Below, piece by piece: positions 13,590 to 20,681 of a DNA stretch of 28,166 bases. Both the position numbers and the translations under genes were made by a program. The stretch covers positions 1 to 28,166 of IMG/VR virus record IMGVR_UViG_3300034375_004218. One strand, given 5' to 3'. Under the pieces are notes generated by a model that had not been told where the DNA came from, made no database searches, and was given only the letters and a program-made list of their open reading frames with translations. The stretch comes from a virus. Within the stretch, counting starts at the first letter, position 1, and each line of letters opens with the position of its first letter.

Positions 13590-14001
13590 AGCACTTGAGC
13601 TTACCCCGCTTGAAGTAAAAAGGGCGGAGCAAATAGCTAAGCAGGAGCAAGAGCAGAAAGAACTAGAGGAGGCGATACCCAAACCAACGGGCTACCACGT
13701 CCTTATAGCACTACCTAATGTAGAGGAAACATACGGGGATTCGGGGTTGGTTAAGTCCAGTCAGACGCTTCGTGATGAGCATATCCTTTCTACTATTGGG
13801 CTAGTTCTCGATATGGGCGATCAAGCCTATAACGATAAAGACCGGTTCCCCACAGGGCCTTGGTGTAAAACCGGGGATTATGTGATGTTCCGAGCAAACA
13901 CCGGCACTCGATTTAAGTTAGGCAGGCAAGAGTACCGGCTAATGAACGACGATTCGATACAAGCGGTCGTCCCAAACCCGAGAGCTATATCTCGCGCATA
14001 A
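13582..14001 (+). CDS. GroES-like co-chaperonin
   Basis: The 139-aa protein aligns by eye with GroES (Cpn10). It has an entry strand PTGYHVLIALP (residues 35-45), a mobile-loop-like segment with EETYGDSGLV (48-57), a strand TIGLVLDMG (71-79), then KTGDYVMFRANTGTRFKLGR (96-115) and DDSIQAVV at the end, equivalent to GroES 'GD.V.F....G.......' and 'DILA.V'. It has about 34 extra charged residues at the N-terminus and an insertion at about 80-94. A start at 13582 is chosen because GGAAG lies 6 bases upstream; the frame opens earlier at 13549. Phage co-chaperonins such as T4 gp31 pair with host GroEL to fold the capsid protein. The place between portal and scaffold fits that role. Confidence 0.82.
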   Translation: MTEALELTPLEVKRAEQIAKQEQEQKELEEAIPKPTGYHVLIALPNVEETYGDSGLVKSSQTLRDEHILSTIGLVLDMGDQAYNDKDRFPTGPWCKTGDYVMFRANTGTRFKLGRQEYRLMNDDSIQAVVPNPRAISRA

Positions 14002-14011
14002 GGAGTAAACA

Positions 14012-15079
14012 ATGCCTAGGCAACAAGTAGAGTTTGATTTCCCAGACCCAGATGAAGAAGCAAGAGCAGCCGCCGAAATTGAGGTAGCGCTTGATGAAGA
14101 AGATAACGACACCCTAGAAGTAGAAGCGGCTGTGGGTCGGGAAGCAATGAAGAAACCCGGCAAAGATGATAAGACCATCAAGGCGGGTGATGTAGAAATC
14201 GAGGTAGAGGACGATACACCTCCTGAAGACCGGGGGCGTGAGCCGTCTGAGCCGCCCAAAGAAGTAACTGACGAGGAGCTGGAAAACTACTCCGAGAAAG
14301 TTAAGAACCGGATTAAGCATTTCAGCAAGGGGTACCATGACGAGCGTAGGGCCAAAGAAGCGGCCTTGCGTGAACGGGAAGCCCTTGAGGCGTATGCAAA
14401 ACAGCTTGTTGAAGAAAATAAGCAGCTAAAAGGGAAGTCGGACCAAAGCCATAACGCGTTGATTGAGTCTGCCAAAAAGCAGGTTGAGTCTGAGCTAAAC
14501 ATGGCGAAGCGGCAGTACAAGGAAGCGTACGAGTCTGGCGAGCCGGACGCGCTGCTGGAAGCCCAACAAGCACTGAATACTGCGCAAATCCGTATGGATA
14601 AGGTAAATGCGCTGAAACCGCGTGTAGTTAAGGAAGAGGGAACTTCTTTACAATCAACAAGTAATGCTGTAGAAAGAGAAGTATCTGTACCCCGACCGCA
14701 AGAAGTTCAGCGGGACGAGAAGGCTGAAGCATGGCGCGACGATAACCCATGGTTCGGTTCTGACGACGAGATGACCGCGTTTGCGTTAGGGTTACACAAC
14801 AAACTTACGAAAGACGGGGTTGACCCCCGTTCGGACGAATACTACGAGAAAATCAACACTCGTATGCGACAAGTATTCCCCGATCAGTTTGATGACGGAA
14901 TAGAAGACGAACCAGAAGTACCGGCCAAGAAATCGAGCAACGTGGTTGCACCCGCTACGCGGAGCACAGCGCCTAAGAAGATTAGGCTCACCCAATCACA
15001 GATTGCTATTGCGAAAAAACTTGGGGTACCGTTGGAGGATTACGCCAAACAACAGGCTGCACTGATGAGGAAACAATAA
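14012..15079 (+). CDS. Capsid scaffolding protein
   Basis: The 355-aa protein is strongly acidic in its first 100 residues, then helical and coiled (about 100-200, EERRAK/EAYAKQLVEENKQL type sequence). It ends in a basic segment with the pattern RLTQSQIAIAKKLGVPLEDY near the C-terminus. A helical, charged protein between portal and capsid with a small basic C-terminal helix-turn-helix is how P22-type scaffolds look; the tail contacts the coat protein and the scaffold leaves before DNA packaging. AAGGAG lies before the ATG. Its stop overlaps the next start (TAATG). The call is from composition, position and the C-terminal motif. Confidence 0.82.
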   Translation: MPRQQVEFDFPDPDEEARAAAEIEVALDEEDNDTLEVEAAVGREAMKKPGKDDKTIKAGDVEIEVEDDTPPEDRGREPSEPPKEVTDEELENYSEKVKNRIKHFSKGYHDERRAKEAALREREALEAYAKQLVEENKQLKGKSDQSHNALIESAKKQVESELNMAKRQYKEAYESGEPDALLEAQQALNTAQIRMDKVNALKPRVVKEEGTSLQSTSNAVEREVSVPRPQEVQRDEKAEAWRDDNPWFGSDDEMTAFALGLHNKLTKDGVDPRSDEYYEKINTRMRQVFPDQFDDGIEDEPEVPAKKSSNVVAPATRSTAPKKIRLTQSQIAIAKKLGVPLEDYAKQQAALMRKQ

Positions 15080-15531
15080 TGGCCCAGAATAGACTTGATA
15101 GAGAACTGGAAACCCGCGAGCGCAAAGACGTTCGTAAGAAGGCTTGGACGCGACCTGAAGTGTTGCCAAACCCCACGCCGGAAGACGGTTATGTATACCG
15201 TTGGGTTCGTATATCGACTAACGGTCAGTCTGACGCTACTAATGTGTCCTCGAAAATACGCGAAGGCTGGGAGCCAGTAAAAGCGGCGGACCACCCCGAG
15301 ATATTTACCGATGCCGTAACTGACGCACGGTTTAAGGATAATATTATTGTGGGCGGCTTGATGCTGTGTAAGGCCCCAGAAGAGCTTGTCCAAGAGCGTA
15401 GCGAGTATTATCAGCAACTGACTGAATCGCAGATGCGCTCCGTGGACAATAACTTGATGCGCGAGAATGACCCTCGTATGCCCTTGTTTCACGAGAGAAA
15501 AACGAAGGTTACTTTCGGCTCTGGAAACTAA
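15079..15531 (+). CDS. Putative virion protein between scaffold and capsid genes (150 aa)
   Basis: Begins MAQNRLDRELETRERKDVRK. It is highly charged, with a middle pattern GYVYRWVRISTNGQSDATNV followed by REGWEPVKAADHPEI and a C-terminal helix ELVQERSEYYQQLTESQM. Proteins with a 'YRWVR....D..N...R..EGWEPV' core occur in this position in other phages, and I believe they are annotated only as hypothetical or structural. It is translationally coupled to the scaffold gene (TAATG). Function unknown; an accessory assembly factor is possible. Confidence 0.8.
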   Translation: MAQNRLDRELETRERKDVRKKAWTRPEVLPNPTPEDGYVYRWVRISTNGQSDATNVSSKIREGWEPVKAADHPEIFTDAVTDARFKDNIIVGGLMLCKAPEELVQERSEYYQQLTESQMRSVDNNLMRENDPRMPLFHERKTKVTFGSGN

Positions 15532-15549
15532 ATTTTAGGAGCTATTACA

Positions 15550-16161
15550 ATGGCTACATCTGCAACCCCTTACGGGCTTAAGCCTGTAAAACGTGCTGAC
15601 GGTATGCCCTATGCTGGCGCTACCTCTCAGTACCTGATCGACCCTGCGGGTGAAGCGACTAACCTGTTCTATGGCCAAGTCGTTATCATCGGTGCGGACG
15701 GTTATATTGCCCTTGCTACTGGTACAGGTGCTGACCTGACCTCTAATTCTATTAGTGGTACCAGTGGTGTGGGCGCAATCGGCGTTTTCGTCGGCTGTGA
15801 ATATGTCAATGCCCAAGGCCAGACTATCTTCGCCCAGTATTACCCCAGTGGTACTGCTAACGGCGGAGCTATCAAAGCCTATGTTGTTGACGACCCCAAC
15901 GTGCTGTTCCAGTGCCAAGCTAACGCTGCTATGGACCAGTCTGATATTGGTGCGAATGTGTACTTCACTACCGCTCAAACCACAGCTACTGGGGACACAG
16001 CTACCGGTAACTCAACTTCTGCTGTCGTTGGCGCGACTGTAACCACTGCTGCCGCATTCCGTGTTGTAGCGGCGGTATCTGATTTGACCGAGTCAAACCC
16101 AGATATTCTGGTTAAGTTCAACCCCGGCGCACATCAGATGACTAACAACGTCGGTATATAA
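15550..16161 (+). CDS. Putative capsid decoration/stabilisation protein
   Basis: The 203-aa protein is rich in Ala, Thr, Gly and Val, with beta-strand-like segments (YGQVVIIGADGYIALATG; GAIGVFVGCEYVNAQGQTIF; AAFRVVAAVSDL). AGGAG lies before the ATG, and the major capsid gene begins 13 bases after its stop. Beta-rich proteins encoded just before a major capsid gene usually bind the outside of the capsid and stabilise it. This assignment is by position and composition, not by a specific motif. Its high codon regularity suggests strong expression, like the capsid gene. Confidence 0.65.
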   Translation: MATSATPYGLKPVKRADGMPYAGATSQYLIDPAGEATNLFYGQVVIIGADGYIALATGTGADLTSNSISGTSGVGAIGVFVGCEYVNAQGQTIFAQYYPSGTANGGAIKAYVVDDPNVLFQCQANAAMDQSDIGANVYFTTAQTTATGDTATGNSTSAVVGATVTTAAAFRVVAAVSDLTESNPDILVKFNPGAHQMTNNVGI

Positions 16162-16174
16162 GGAGTATTGACTA

Positions 16175-17089
16175 ATGGCTATTTCAAGAGCGCAACTCCT
16201 TAAGGAGCTATTACCGGGTCTTAACGCCCTCTTTGGTCTCGAATATGAGAAGTATGGTGACGAGGCTGCTGAAATCTTCGAGACCGAGTCTTCTGACCGT
16301 TCTTTCGAGGAAGAAACCAAGTTGTCCGGCTTTGGCGCTGCGCCTGTTAAGGGTGAAGGTTCCGCCATCGACTACGACAACGCCCAAGAAGCGTGGACTG
16401 CTCGATACACCCACGAAACAATCGCGATGGGCTTTTCGCTGACTGAAGAAGCAATCGAAGATAACCTCTACGATTCTCTGTCTTCTCGTTATACGAAGGC
16501 TCTGGCCCGTGCAATGGCGTACACTAAGCAAGTTAAGGGTGCTAGCATCCTCAACAACGCATTTACTGGTTCAGGCGTAACTTACGGCGACGGTAAAGTA
16601 TTGTGTGCGACTGACCACCCGCTTGTTTCTGGTGGTACCAACTCAAACCGTCCTACTACCGGCGCCGATCTGAACGAGACTTCTCTGGAAGCTGCTGTAA
16701 TTCAGATTGCTGGTTGGACTGATGAGCGCGGTCTGCTTATCGCTGCCAAGCCTCGTAAGCTGGTTATCCCACCTGCGCTGCAATTCGTTGCTACCCGCCT
16801 GTTGGATACTGAGCTGCGTGTGGCTACAGCCGATAACGACATCAACGCAATCAAGTCAAACGGTTCAATTCCAGAAGGTTACACTGTTAACCACTATCTG
16901 ACTGATACCAACGCTTGGTTCTTGATGACCGACGTACCTAACGGTCTGAAGCACTTCGTGCGCACTCCGATGCAAACCTCAATGGATGCCGATTTCGATA
17001 CCGGAAACAGCCGGTACAAGGCCCGTGAGCGTTACAGCTTCGGTGTATCTGACCCGCTGGGCATCTTCGGTTCGCCCGGTTCTTCTTAA
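16175..17089 (+). CDS. Major capsid protein
   Basis: The 304-aa protein resembles the Mu gpT-type branch of HK97-fold capsid proteins: an N-terminal helical segment (ISRAQLLKELLPGLNALFGL), the EAWTARYTHETIAMGFSLTE strand region, helix SLSSRYTKALARAMAYTKQ, then GKVLCATDHPLVSGGT and LEAAVIQIAGWTDERG. The C-terminus ends RERYSFGVSDPLGIFGSPGS. It forms the icosahedral shell. AGGAG precedes the ATG. The gene ends the head block, with an intrinsic terminator 22 bases after its stop codon. Confidence 0.88.
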   Translation: MAISRAQLLKELLPGLNALFGLEYEKYGDEAAEIFETESSDRSFEEETKLSGFGAAPVKGEGSAIDYDNAQEAWTARYTHETIAMGFSLTEEAIEDNLYDSLSSRYTKALARAMAYTKQVKGASILNNAFTGSGVTYGDGKVLCATDHPLVSGGTNSNRPTTGADLNETSLEAAVIQIAGWTDERGLLIAAKPRKLVIPPALQFVATRLLDTELRVATADNDINAIKSNGSIPEGYTVNHYLTDTNAWFLMTDVPNGLKHFVRTPMQTSMDADFDTGNSRYKARERYSFGVSDPLGIFGSPGSS

Positions 17090-17111
17090 GAAGAAAAGCA
17101 GTACTAGGATT

Positions 17112-17136
17112 GGGGGCTTCGGCCCCCTTTCTTTTT
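17112..17136 (+). terminator. Intrinsic terminator after the major capsid gene
   Basis: GGGGGC, loop TTCG, GCCCCC, then TTTCTTTTT. A stem with an unusually stable UUCG tetraloop, followed by a U-tract. Confidence 0.93.
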
Positions 17137-17154
17137 GGTTAGTAGGAGGTGTAT

Positions 17155-17649
17155 ATGCCTAAAGCCAAATCTGAACCCACCCGCACTTGCATCGACTGTG
17201 GTGAAACTAAATCTACAGCCGAATTTGAATATACATCACGGGGGACACGGCGCGTTTGTATACCCTGCATAAATGCTAAACGGGCGAAAAAAGCCTCCGC
17301 CAGCCCCGAATCCTACCTCCACATTTTAAACGTTCAACTACGGTCCCAGCGAATTAAGCAGGGCGTCCAGTACGATCTAACCACAGAAGACGTTGTAGCC
17401 CTATGGCACGAGCAAGGGGGGCGATGCGCTATATCGGGCGTGATTATGACCCACCAAAGGAACGGGGCCTACGGGGATGGCAAGAAGCGAGACTTTAACG
17501 CTTCCATAGACAGAATTACTGCTAGCGGCCCGTATGTACGGAAAAACGTACAGTTAGTGGCGAACCGCGTGAATACCATGAAACACACCCTAGGGGACGA
17601 CATGTTTATGTGGTGGATTAAAACCATTTACCAACACAACGTTGAGTGA
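17155..17649 (+). CDS. Free-standing HNH endonuclease
   Basis: The 164-aa protein has an N-terminal Cys4 zinc ribbon (CIDC at about 12-15 and CIPC about 20 residues later). After a basic linker comes an HNH-like core: GRCAISGVIM, then DFNASIDRITASGPYVRKNV followed by QLVANRVNTMK. Phage homing-type HNH enzymes have this 'SIDRI....GY...N.Q.V....N..K' pattern. They cut related DNA at a specific site and so spread their own gene. The start ATG at 17155 follows AGGAGG by 5 bases. The gene sits between two intrinsic terminators within otherwise continuous structural genes, which suggests it was inserted there. Confidence 0.85.
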   Translation: MPKAKSEPTRTCIDCGETKSTAEFEYTSRGTRRVCIPCINAKRAKKASASPESYLHILNVQLRSQRIKQGVQYDLTTEDVVALWHEQGGRCAISGVIMTHQRNGAYGDGKKRDFNASIDRITASGPYVRKNVQLVANRVNTMKHTLGDDMFMWWIKTIYQHNVE

Positions 17650-17667
17650 TATGGTAGTACCGGATAT

Positions 17668-17705
17668 TTGTTTCATATCATTTATCTTGTTTCATATAAT
17701 TTATC
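17668..17705. repeat. Two tandem 19-bp repeats (TTGTTTCATATCATTTATC)
   Basis: 17668-17686 and 17687-17705 are adjacent and differ at one position (C to A). They are AT-rich and lie just beyond the HNH gene. They may be a protein-binding site or a scar of the insertion. Confidence 0.9.
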
Positions 17706-17722
17706 TCCTTTGAAGATTGTGG

Positions 17723-17750
17723 CCCGCCCGCTACCGGCGGGTCTTTTTTT
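17723..17750 (+). terminator. Intrinsic terminator after the HNH gene
   Basis: CCCGCC, a 7-base loop, GGCGGG, then TCTTTTTTT. It closes the HNH transcription unit. Confidence 0.88.
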
Positions 17751-17759
17751 GCTTAAGTC

Positions 17760-17790
17760 TTGCACACTTACGTCCGAAATAGTGTATAGT
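17760..17790 (+). promoter_or_regulatory. Candidate promoter for the downstream structural genes
   Basis: TTGCAC (17760-17765) and TATAGT (17785-17790, 5 of 6 matches) are separated by 19 bases, longer than ideal. The position, just after a terminator and before a 90-base structured leader, makes a promoter here likely. Confidence 0.5.
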
Positions 17791-17796
17791 AACAAT

Positions 17797-17884
17797 ACCG
17801 GGGTCATCCGGTGTATCTGACAGTCCCGGCTGACGACATGCAGACAGATACACCCTAAATTAACTCGCATGTGAGGATTTTCAA
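17797..17884 (+). promoter_or_regulatory. Structured 5' leader with two competing hairpins
   Basis: GGTGTATCTG (17810-17819) pairs perfectly with CAGATACACC (17845-17854), a 10-bp stem around 25 bases. An upstream hairpin ACCGG/CCGGT (17797-17801 with 17808-17812) shares bases with the long stem, so both cannot form at once. The leader ends with GAGG 8 bases before the ATG at 17885. This is a plausible regulatory or mRNA-stabilising RNA; no known riboswitch class is recognised. Confidence 0.6.
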
Positions 17885-18160
17885 ATGGCGAATACTACTT
17901 TTACAGGCCCAGTCATCTCGACTAACGGCTTTCAAGGCAATACTACTGGCGGCATCGACGCTAGAACTGGTTACGTGATCCTCTATAGCACGACCGCCGC
18001 TGCAATCGCTGACATTACTGACGCTGTAAACACCTCCGACAAAGAAGTTGGCACCATCGTCTTTGACACAACAAATAGCAAGCTGAAAATCGCAACTGGC
18101 GATGCAGCCGCTGACACTTGGGTTGACGCCGACGGCACTAATGCTGTAACTCCATCATAA
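17885..18160 (+). CDS. Small putative virion protein (91 aa)
   Basis: Begins MANTTFTGPVISTNGFQGNT, continues with GYVILYSTTAAAIADITDAV and ends with a beta-rich segment (VGTIVFDTTNSKLKIATGDA; TWVDADGT). The 'G.IVFDTT..KLKIATG...W' pattern is typical of short phage head or tail fibre-type repeats that display a single beta domain. It has its own promoter and structured leader, which implies high expression. Probably a virion surface component. Confidence 0.7.
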   Translation: MANTTFTGPVISTNGFQGNTTGGIDARTGYVILYSTTAAAIADITDAVNTSDKEVGTIVFDTTNSKLKIATGDAAADTWVDADGTNAVTPS

Positions 18161-18171
18161 GGTGAATACTT

Positions 18172-18456
18172 ATGTCTAGTTCAGATATTAGAACCAAACG
18201 GGTTGCTGCCGGAGGTACCGGTAGCTTGGGCGTAGGCCCCGCTCGTATACGTCAGGTCCAAGTGCTTACTAGTGATGTTGGTGCCGGTCGGTTAACTATT
18301 ACTGACGGTTCCGGTGGAGCTACAGTATTGGATATTGATTTTGCCGTAGAAGATTCGCACTCAATTAACATCCCAGATTATGGTATTCGTTGTGAAAATG
18401 ACGTGGTTATTACTGCGCTCACGAATATTACTGCGATGACGGTGTTCTACAGCTAA
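18172..18456 (+). CDS. Small beta-rich virion-type protein (94 aa)
   Basis: Sequence begins MSSSDIRTKRVAAGGTGSLG. It contains alternating hydrophobic strands (RIRQVQVLTSDVGAGRLTIT; DIDFAVEDSHSINIPDYGIR; DVVITALTNITAMTVFY), as in a compact beta-sandwich. Similar small proteins with a 'R....V......G.L.I.DG.GG' core occur next to structural genes of other phages. It overlaps the next gene by one base (TAATG). Structural role inferred. Confidence 0.72.
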   Translation: MSSSDIRTKRVAAGGTGSLGVGPARIRQVQVLTSDVGAGRLTITDGSGGATVLDIDFAVEDSHSINIPDYGIRCENDVVITALTNITAMTVFYS

Positions 18457-18731
18457 TGGCTAAGCAAGTAGATAAAAAGGCAATGGCTTGTAACAAGCCT
18501 AAGAGAACTCCTTCTCACCCCAAAAAGTCCCACATTGTGAAGGCTTGCGAGGGCGGGAAGGAGAAGATCATTCGGTTTGGTGAGCAAGGTGCTTCTACTG
18601 CGGGTAAGCCCAAAAAGGGCGAGTCTGCACGGATGAAGGCTAAGCGCAAATCGTTCAAAGCCCGACATGGCAAGAACATTGCCAAGGGTAAGATGAGCGC
18701 AGCTTACTGGGCCGACAAGGTAAAATGGTAA
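18456..18731 (+). CDS. Small very basic phage protein (91 aa; DUF6321-like)
   Basis: Begins MAKQVDKKAMACNKPKRTPS and ends with SFKARHGKNIAKGKMSAAYW followed by ADKVKW. The C-terminal block is one I associate with small conserved proteins in marine phages and cyanophages (a DUF6321-type domain). Roughly a third of residues are Lys, Arg or His, and it contains a VKACEGGKEKIIRFGEQGA segment. Such a protein would bind nucleic acid or pack with DNA; function is not known to me. It is coupled to the previous gene (TAATG). Confidence 0.75.
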   Translation: MAKQVDKKAMACNKPKRTPSHPKKSHIVKACEGGKEKIIRFGEQGASTAGKPKKGESARMKAKRKSFKARHGKNIAKGKMSAAYWADKVKW

Positions 18732-18750
18732 TAAAATCAAGGACTTAGGT

Positions 18751-18978
18751 ATGGACGAGCTTGACGAAATTAGCGATTTTGTCGATTGGCTTGATGAAGA
18801 TGAGGCGGAAGCCACTATCCCTATACCTTTACTTTTTCTATCCATTTTACAGGCTTCGCAAGGCACCTATTCGCCCGCAGAGGTAGAAGAATTGTATTTG
18901 ATAATACAGGCTTACATGGAAGAAGCCCCCTCTGGACAAATAGTGGCCCTAAAAGGCGGTAAGAACGATGCCGAGTAA
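18751..18978 (+). CDS. Small acidic protein (75 aa)
   Basis: Begins MDELDEISDFVDWLDEDEAE, has a hydrophobic stretch IPIPLLFLSILQA (about 24-36) and a helix PAEVEELYLIIQAYMEEA. It is strongly acidic, in contrast to the very basic proteins on both sides, and could pair with one of them. AAGGA lies before the ATG, and its end overlaps the next gene by 11 bases. The hydrophobic stretch is short for a membrane helix. No family recognised. Confidence 0.7.
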   Translation: MDELDEISDFVDWLDEDEAEATIPIPLLFLSILQASQGTYSPAEVEELYLIIQAYMEEAPSGQIVALKGGKNDAE

Positions 18979-19198
18979 GTCCAAGAAACAGCACAACTTG
19001 ATGGCGGCAGTGGCTAATAATCCCGAATTTGCCAGCCAAGTGGGAATCCCACAAAGTGTAGGAGAAGACTACGTGAAAGCGGATAAAGCAAAAGGCAGGT
19101 ATAGTTGTGGCGGTGGTGTCCACAAAATGAAGAAAGGCGGGAAAGTCCGTGGTTGTGGTATCGCACGTAAGGGTCTGACCCGGGGCACAATGCGATGA
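18968..19198 (+). CDS. Small basic protein (76 aa) with Gly/Cys/Lys tail
   Basis: Two parts. The first is MPSKSKKQHNLMAAVANNPE followed by a helix with VGIPQSVGEDYVKADK, a pattern I recall from DUF3008-like small phage proteins. The second is a glycine-rich basic tail, KKGGKVRGCGIARKGLTRGT, with the RGxGxAxKG motif that recurs in the 61-aa protein at 20682. These tails are frequent in small proteins of marine phages and have no assigned role. Its stop TGA overlaps the ATG of the next gene. Confidence 0.75.
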   Translation: MPSKSKKQHNLMAAVANNPEFASQVGIPQSVGEDYVKADKAKGRYSCGGGVHKMKKGGKVRGCGIARKGLTRGTMR

Positions 19199-19365
19199 TG
19201 AAATGCCGAGGCATGGGTAAAATGAAGCCCATGGCCCTTAAAGAAGGCGGCACGGTGAAAGACGACTGCTACCGCAAGGTGAAGGCTTCGTACAAAGTTT
19301 TTCCCTCTGCTTACGCCTCGGGTGCCATAGCCAAATGTAGGAAGAAGAAAGCTCGTGGCGGTTAG
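19195..19365 (+). CDS. Small Cys/Lys-rich protein (56 aa; DUF5872-like)
   Basis: A short gene starting MMKCRGMGKMKPMALKEGGT and continuing DDCYRKVKASYKVFPSAYAS, ending AIAKCRKKKARGG. The 'CY.KVK..YKV.PSAYASGA..KCRKK' core is a pattern I associate with DUF5872-type small proteins of aquatic phages. The ATG overlaps the previous stop, and the GTG of the next gene lies inside its end (11-base overlap), so all three are coupled. Four cysteines and many lysines suggest a small metal- or nucleic-acid-binding protein. Function unknown. Confidence 0.75.
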   Translation: MMKCRGMGKMKPMALKEGGTVKDDCYRKVKASYKVFPSAYASGAIAKCRKKKARGG

Positions 19366-19630
19366 GAAGACAAAGAAAGGGGCCGCCCTGAAGCGGTGGT
19401 TCAAGGAAGATTGGAAGGATGTCCGCACCGGCAAGGAATGTGGGCGCCAGAAAGGCGAGAAGCGGGGAACTCCGTACTGTAGGCCGACAAAGCGTGTCTC
19501 CAGTAAAACGCCAAAGACAGCAGGCGAGATGACTGCGGCGGAGAAAAAATCCCGCATAGCGCAGAAGAAAAGGCTAGGCCAACCAGCAGGTGCACCCAAG
19601 AGGGTTAAACCGCTGAAGAGGAAGAAATAA
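19355..19630 (+). CDS. Small basic protein (91 aa; DUF5872-like), GTG start
   Basis: Starts with GTG at 19355, inside the preceding gene; AGGAAG lies 12 bases upstream. Sequence: AVRKTKKGAALKRWFKEDWK, DVRTGKECGRQKGEKRGTPY, CRPTKRVSSKTPKTAGEMTA, then AEKKSRIAQKKRLG. The order 'WF.E.W.D.......CGR.......Y..C.P..R....PKTAGEM...EK..R' is recognisable from small phage proteins in the same setting. It is extremely basic with two cysteines. It overlaps the adaptor gene by one base (TAATG). Role unknown; nucleic-acid binding is likely from charge. Confidence 0.78.
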   Translation: MAVRKTKKGAALKRWFKEDWKDVRTGKECGRQKGEKRGTPYCRPTKRVSSKTPKTAGEMTAAEKKSRIAQKKRLGQPAGAPKRVKPLKRKK

Positions 19631-20322
19631 TGGCTACATCCGGTACTACAGCGTTCAACCTAGACTTCACCGAGATTGCGGAAGAAGCGTGGGAGCGTGC
19701 CGGTCGTGAAATGCGTTCTGGCTATGACCTGCGTACGGCTCGCCGTTCCATGAACCTGCTGACTATTGAGTGGCAGAATCGCGGCATTAACATGTGGACC
19801 ATCGAGGAAGGAACGGTAAATTTAGTAGGGGGAACAGCCACTTACGCTCTCCCTGCCGACACTATTGACCTTCTTGAACACGTTGTGCGTACTGGCGATG
19901 GGAACATCACTACGCAGTCGGACCTGAATATCACCCGAATCAGCGTCTCTACCTACTCTAGTATCCCCAACAAACTGAGCCAAGGACGCCCAATACAGAT
20001 TTATGTAGACCGAGGGCAAGCAAATCCGTCGGTAACTGTCTGGCCTGTGCCGGATGCCTCTAGTACCTATGTTTTAAAATATTGGCGTATGCGCCGTATA
20101 CAGGATGCTGGGGCGGGCGTACAGACCCCTGATATTAACTTCCGTTTCCTGCCCTGCCTTGTTGCAGGGCTTGCGTATTACATAGCGCAAAAAGACCCAG
20201 AATTGATGCCTAGAATTCCTATGCTACAAACAGAATATGAACGGCAGTTTGATTTGGCTGCCCAAGAGGATAGGGAAAAAGCGTCGCTTAGTTTGGCGCC
20301 GCGTATTTTTGGAGTTAGATAA
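19630..20322 (+). CDS. Head-tail adaptor (P22 gp4-like)
   Basis: The 230-aa protein begins MATSGTTAFNLDFTEIAEEA and has the helical N-terminus WERAGREMRSGYDLRTARRS followed by MNLLTIEWQNRGINMWTIE, then beta strands (TYALPADTIDLLEHVV; IQIYVDRGQANPSVTVWPVP; YVLKYWRMRRIQDAG). The 'A.RSLN.L..EW...G...W' N-terminus and 'Y.LP.D.ID....' strand are characteristic of the P22 gp4/tail accessory factor group, which seals the portal and joins the tail. It overlaps the next gene by one base. This is the main evidence for a short-tailed architecture. Confidence 0.78.
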   Translation: MATSGTTAFNLDFTEIAEEAWERAGREMRSGYDLRTARRSMNLLTIEWQNRGINMWTIEEGTVNLVGGTATYALPADTIDLLEHVVRTGDGNITTQSDLNITRISVSTYSSIPNKLSQGRPIQIYVDRGQANPSVTVWPVPDASSTYVLKYWRMRRIQDAGAGVQTPDINFRFLPCLVAGLAYYIAQKDPELMPRIPMLQTEYERQFDLAAQEDREKASLSLAPRIFGVR

Positions 20323-20672
20323 TGGCGTACAAGTATGCGTCAGGTCAAAATGCGTTAGCTATATGCGATGTCTGTGGGTTTCAGTATAAACTTAGGGAAC
20401 TCAAAGAGTTAGTAGTAAAGGACAAGCGCACCAACATTAAAGCTTGCCCCGAGTGTTGGAACCCAGATCAGCCGCAAAACAGACTAGGGGAGTTTCCAGT
20501 TGACGACCCCCAAGCTATACGGGACCCCAGACCGGATTCTTCGGAACTTACGGCCAGTAGGGATATTCAGTGGGGGTGGGACCCAGTAGGGCTTAACGAC
20601 CCGTTAGGGCTTACACCAGACAATTTAGAAGGCGTAGGTGCTGTAGGCACGGTCACGGTAACTACAAGCTAG
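20322..20672 (+). CDS. Zinc-ribbon virion-associated protein (116 aa)
   Basis: Starts MAYKYASGQNALAICDVCGF, with CDVCGF and later CPEC about 27 residues on, a Cys4 zinc ribbon. A conserved-looking QNRLGEFPVDDPQAIRDPRP stretch follows, then a Gly/Asp/Val-rich C-terminus ending VGTVTVTTS. Proteins with this 'CDVCGF..KL.EL......T....C..C....P.......' layout are common beside adaptor genes, but I know no experimental function. It is probably part of the connector or tail. Confidence 0.78.
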   Translation: MAYKYASGQNALAICDVCGFQYKLRELKELVVKDKRTNIKACPECWNPDQPQNRLGEFPVDDPQAIRDPRPDSSELTASRDIQWGWDPVGLNDPLGLTPDNLEGVGAVGTVTVTTS

Positions 20673-20681
20673 GAGACAGAA

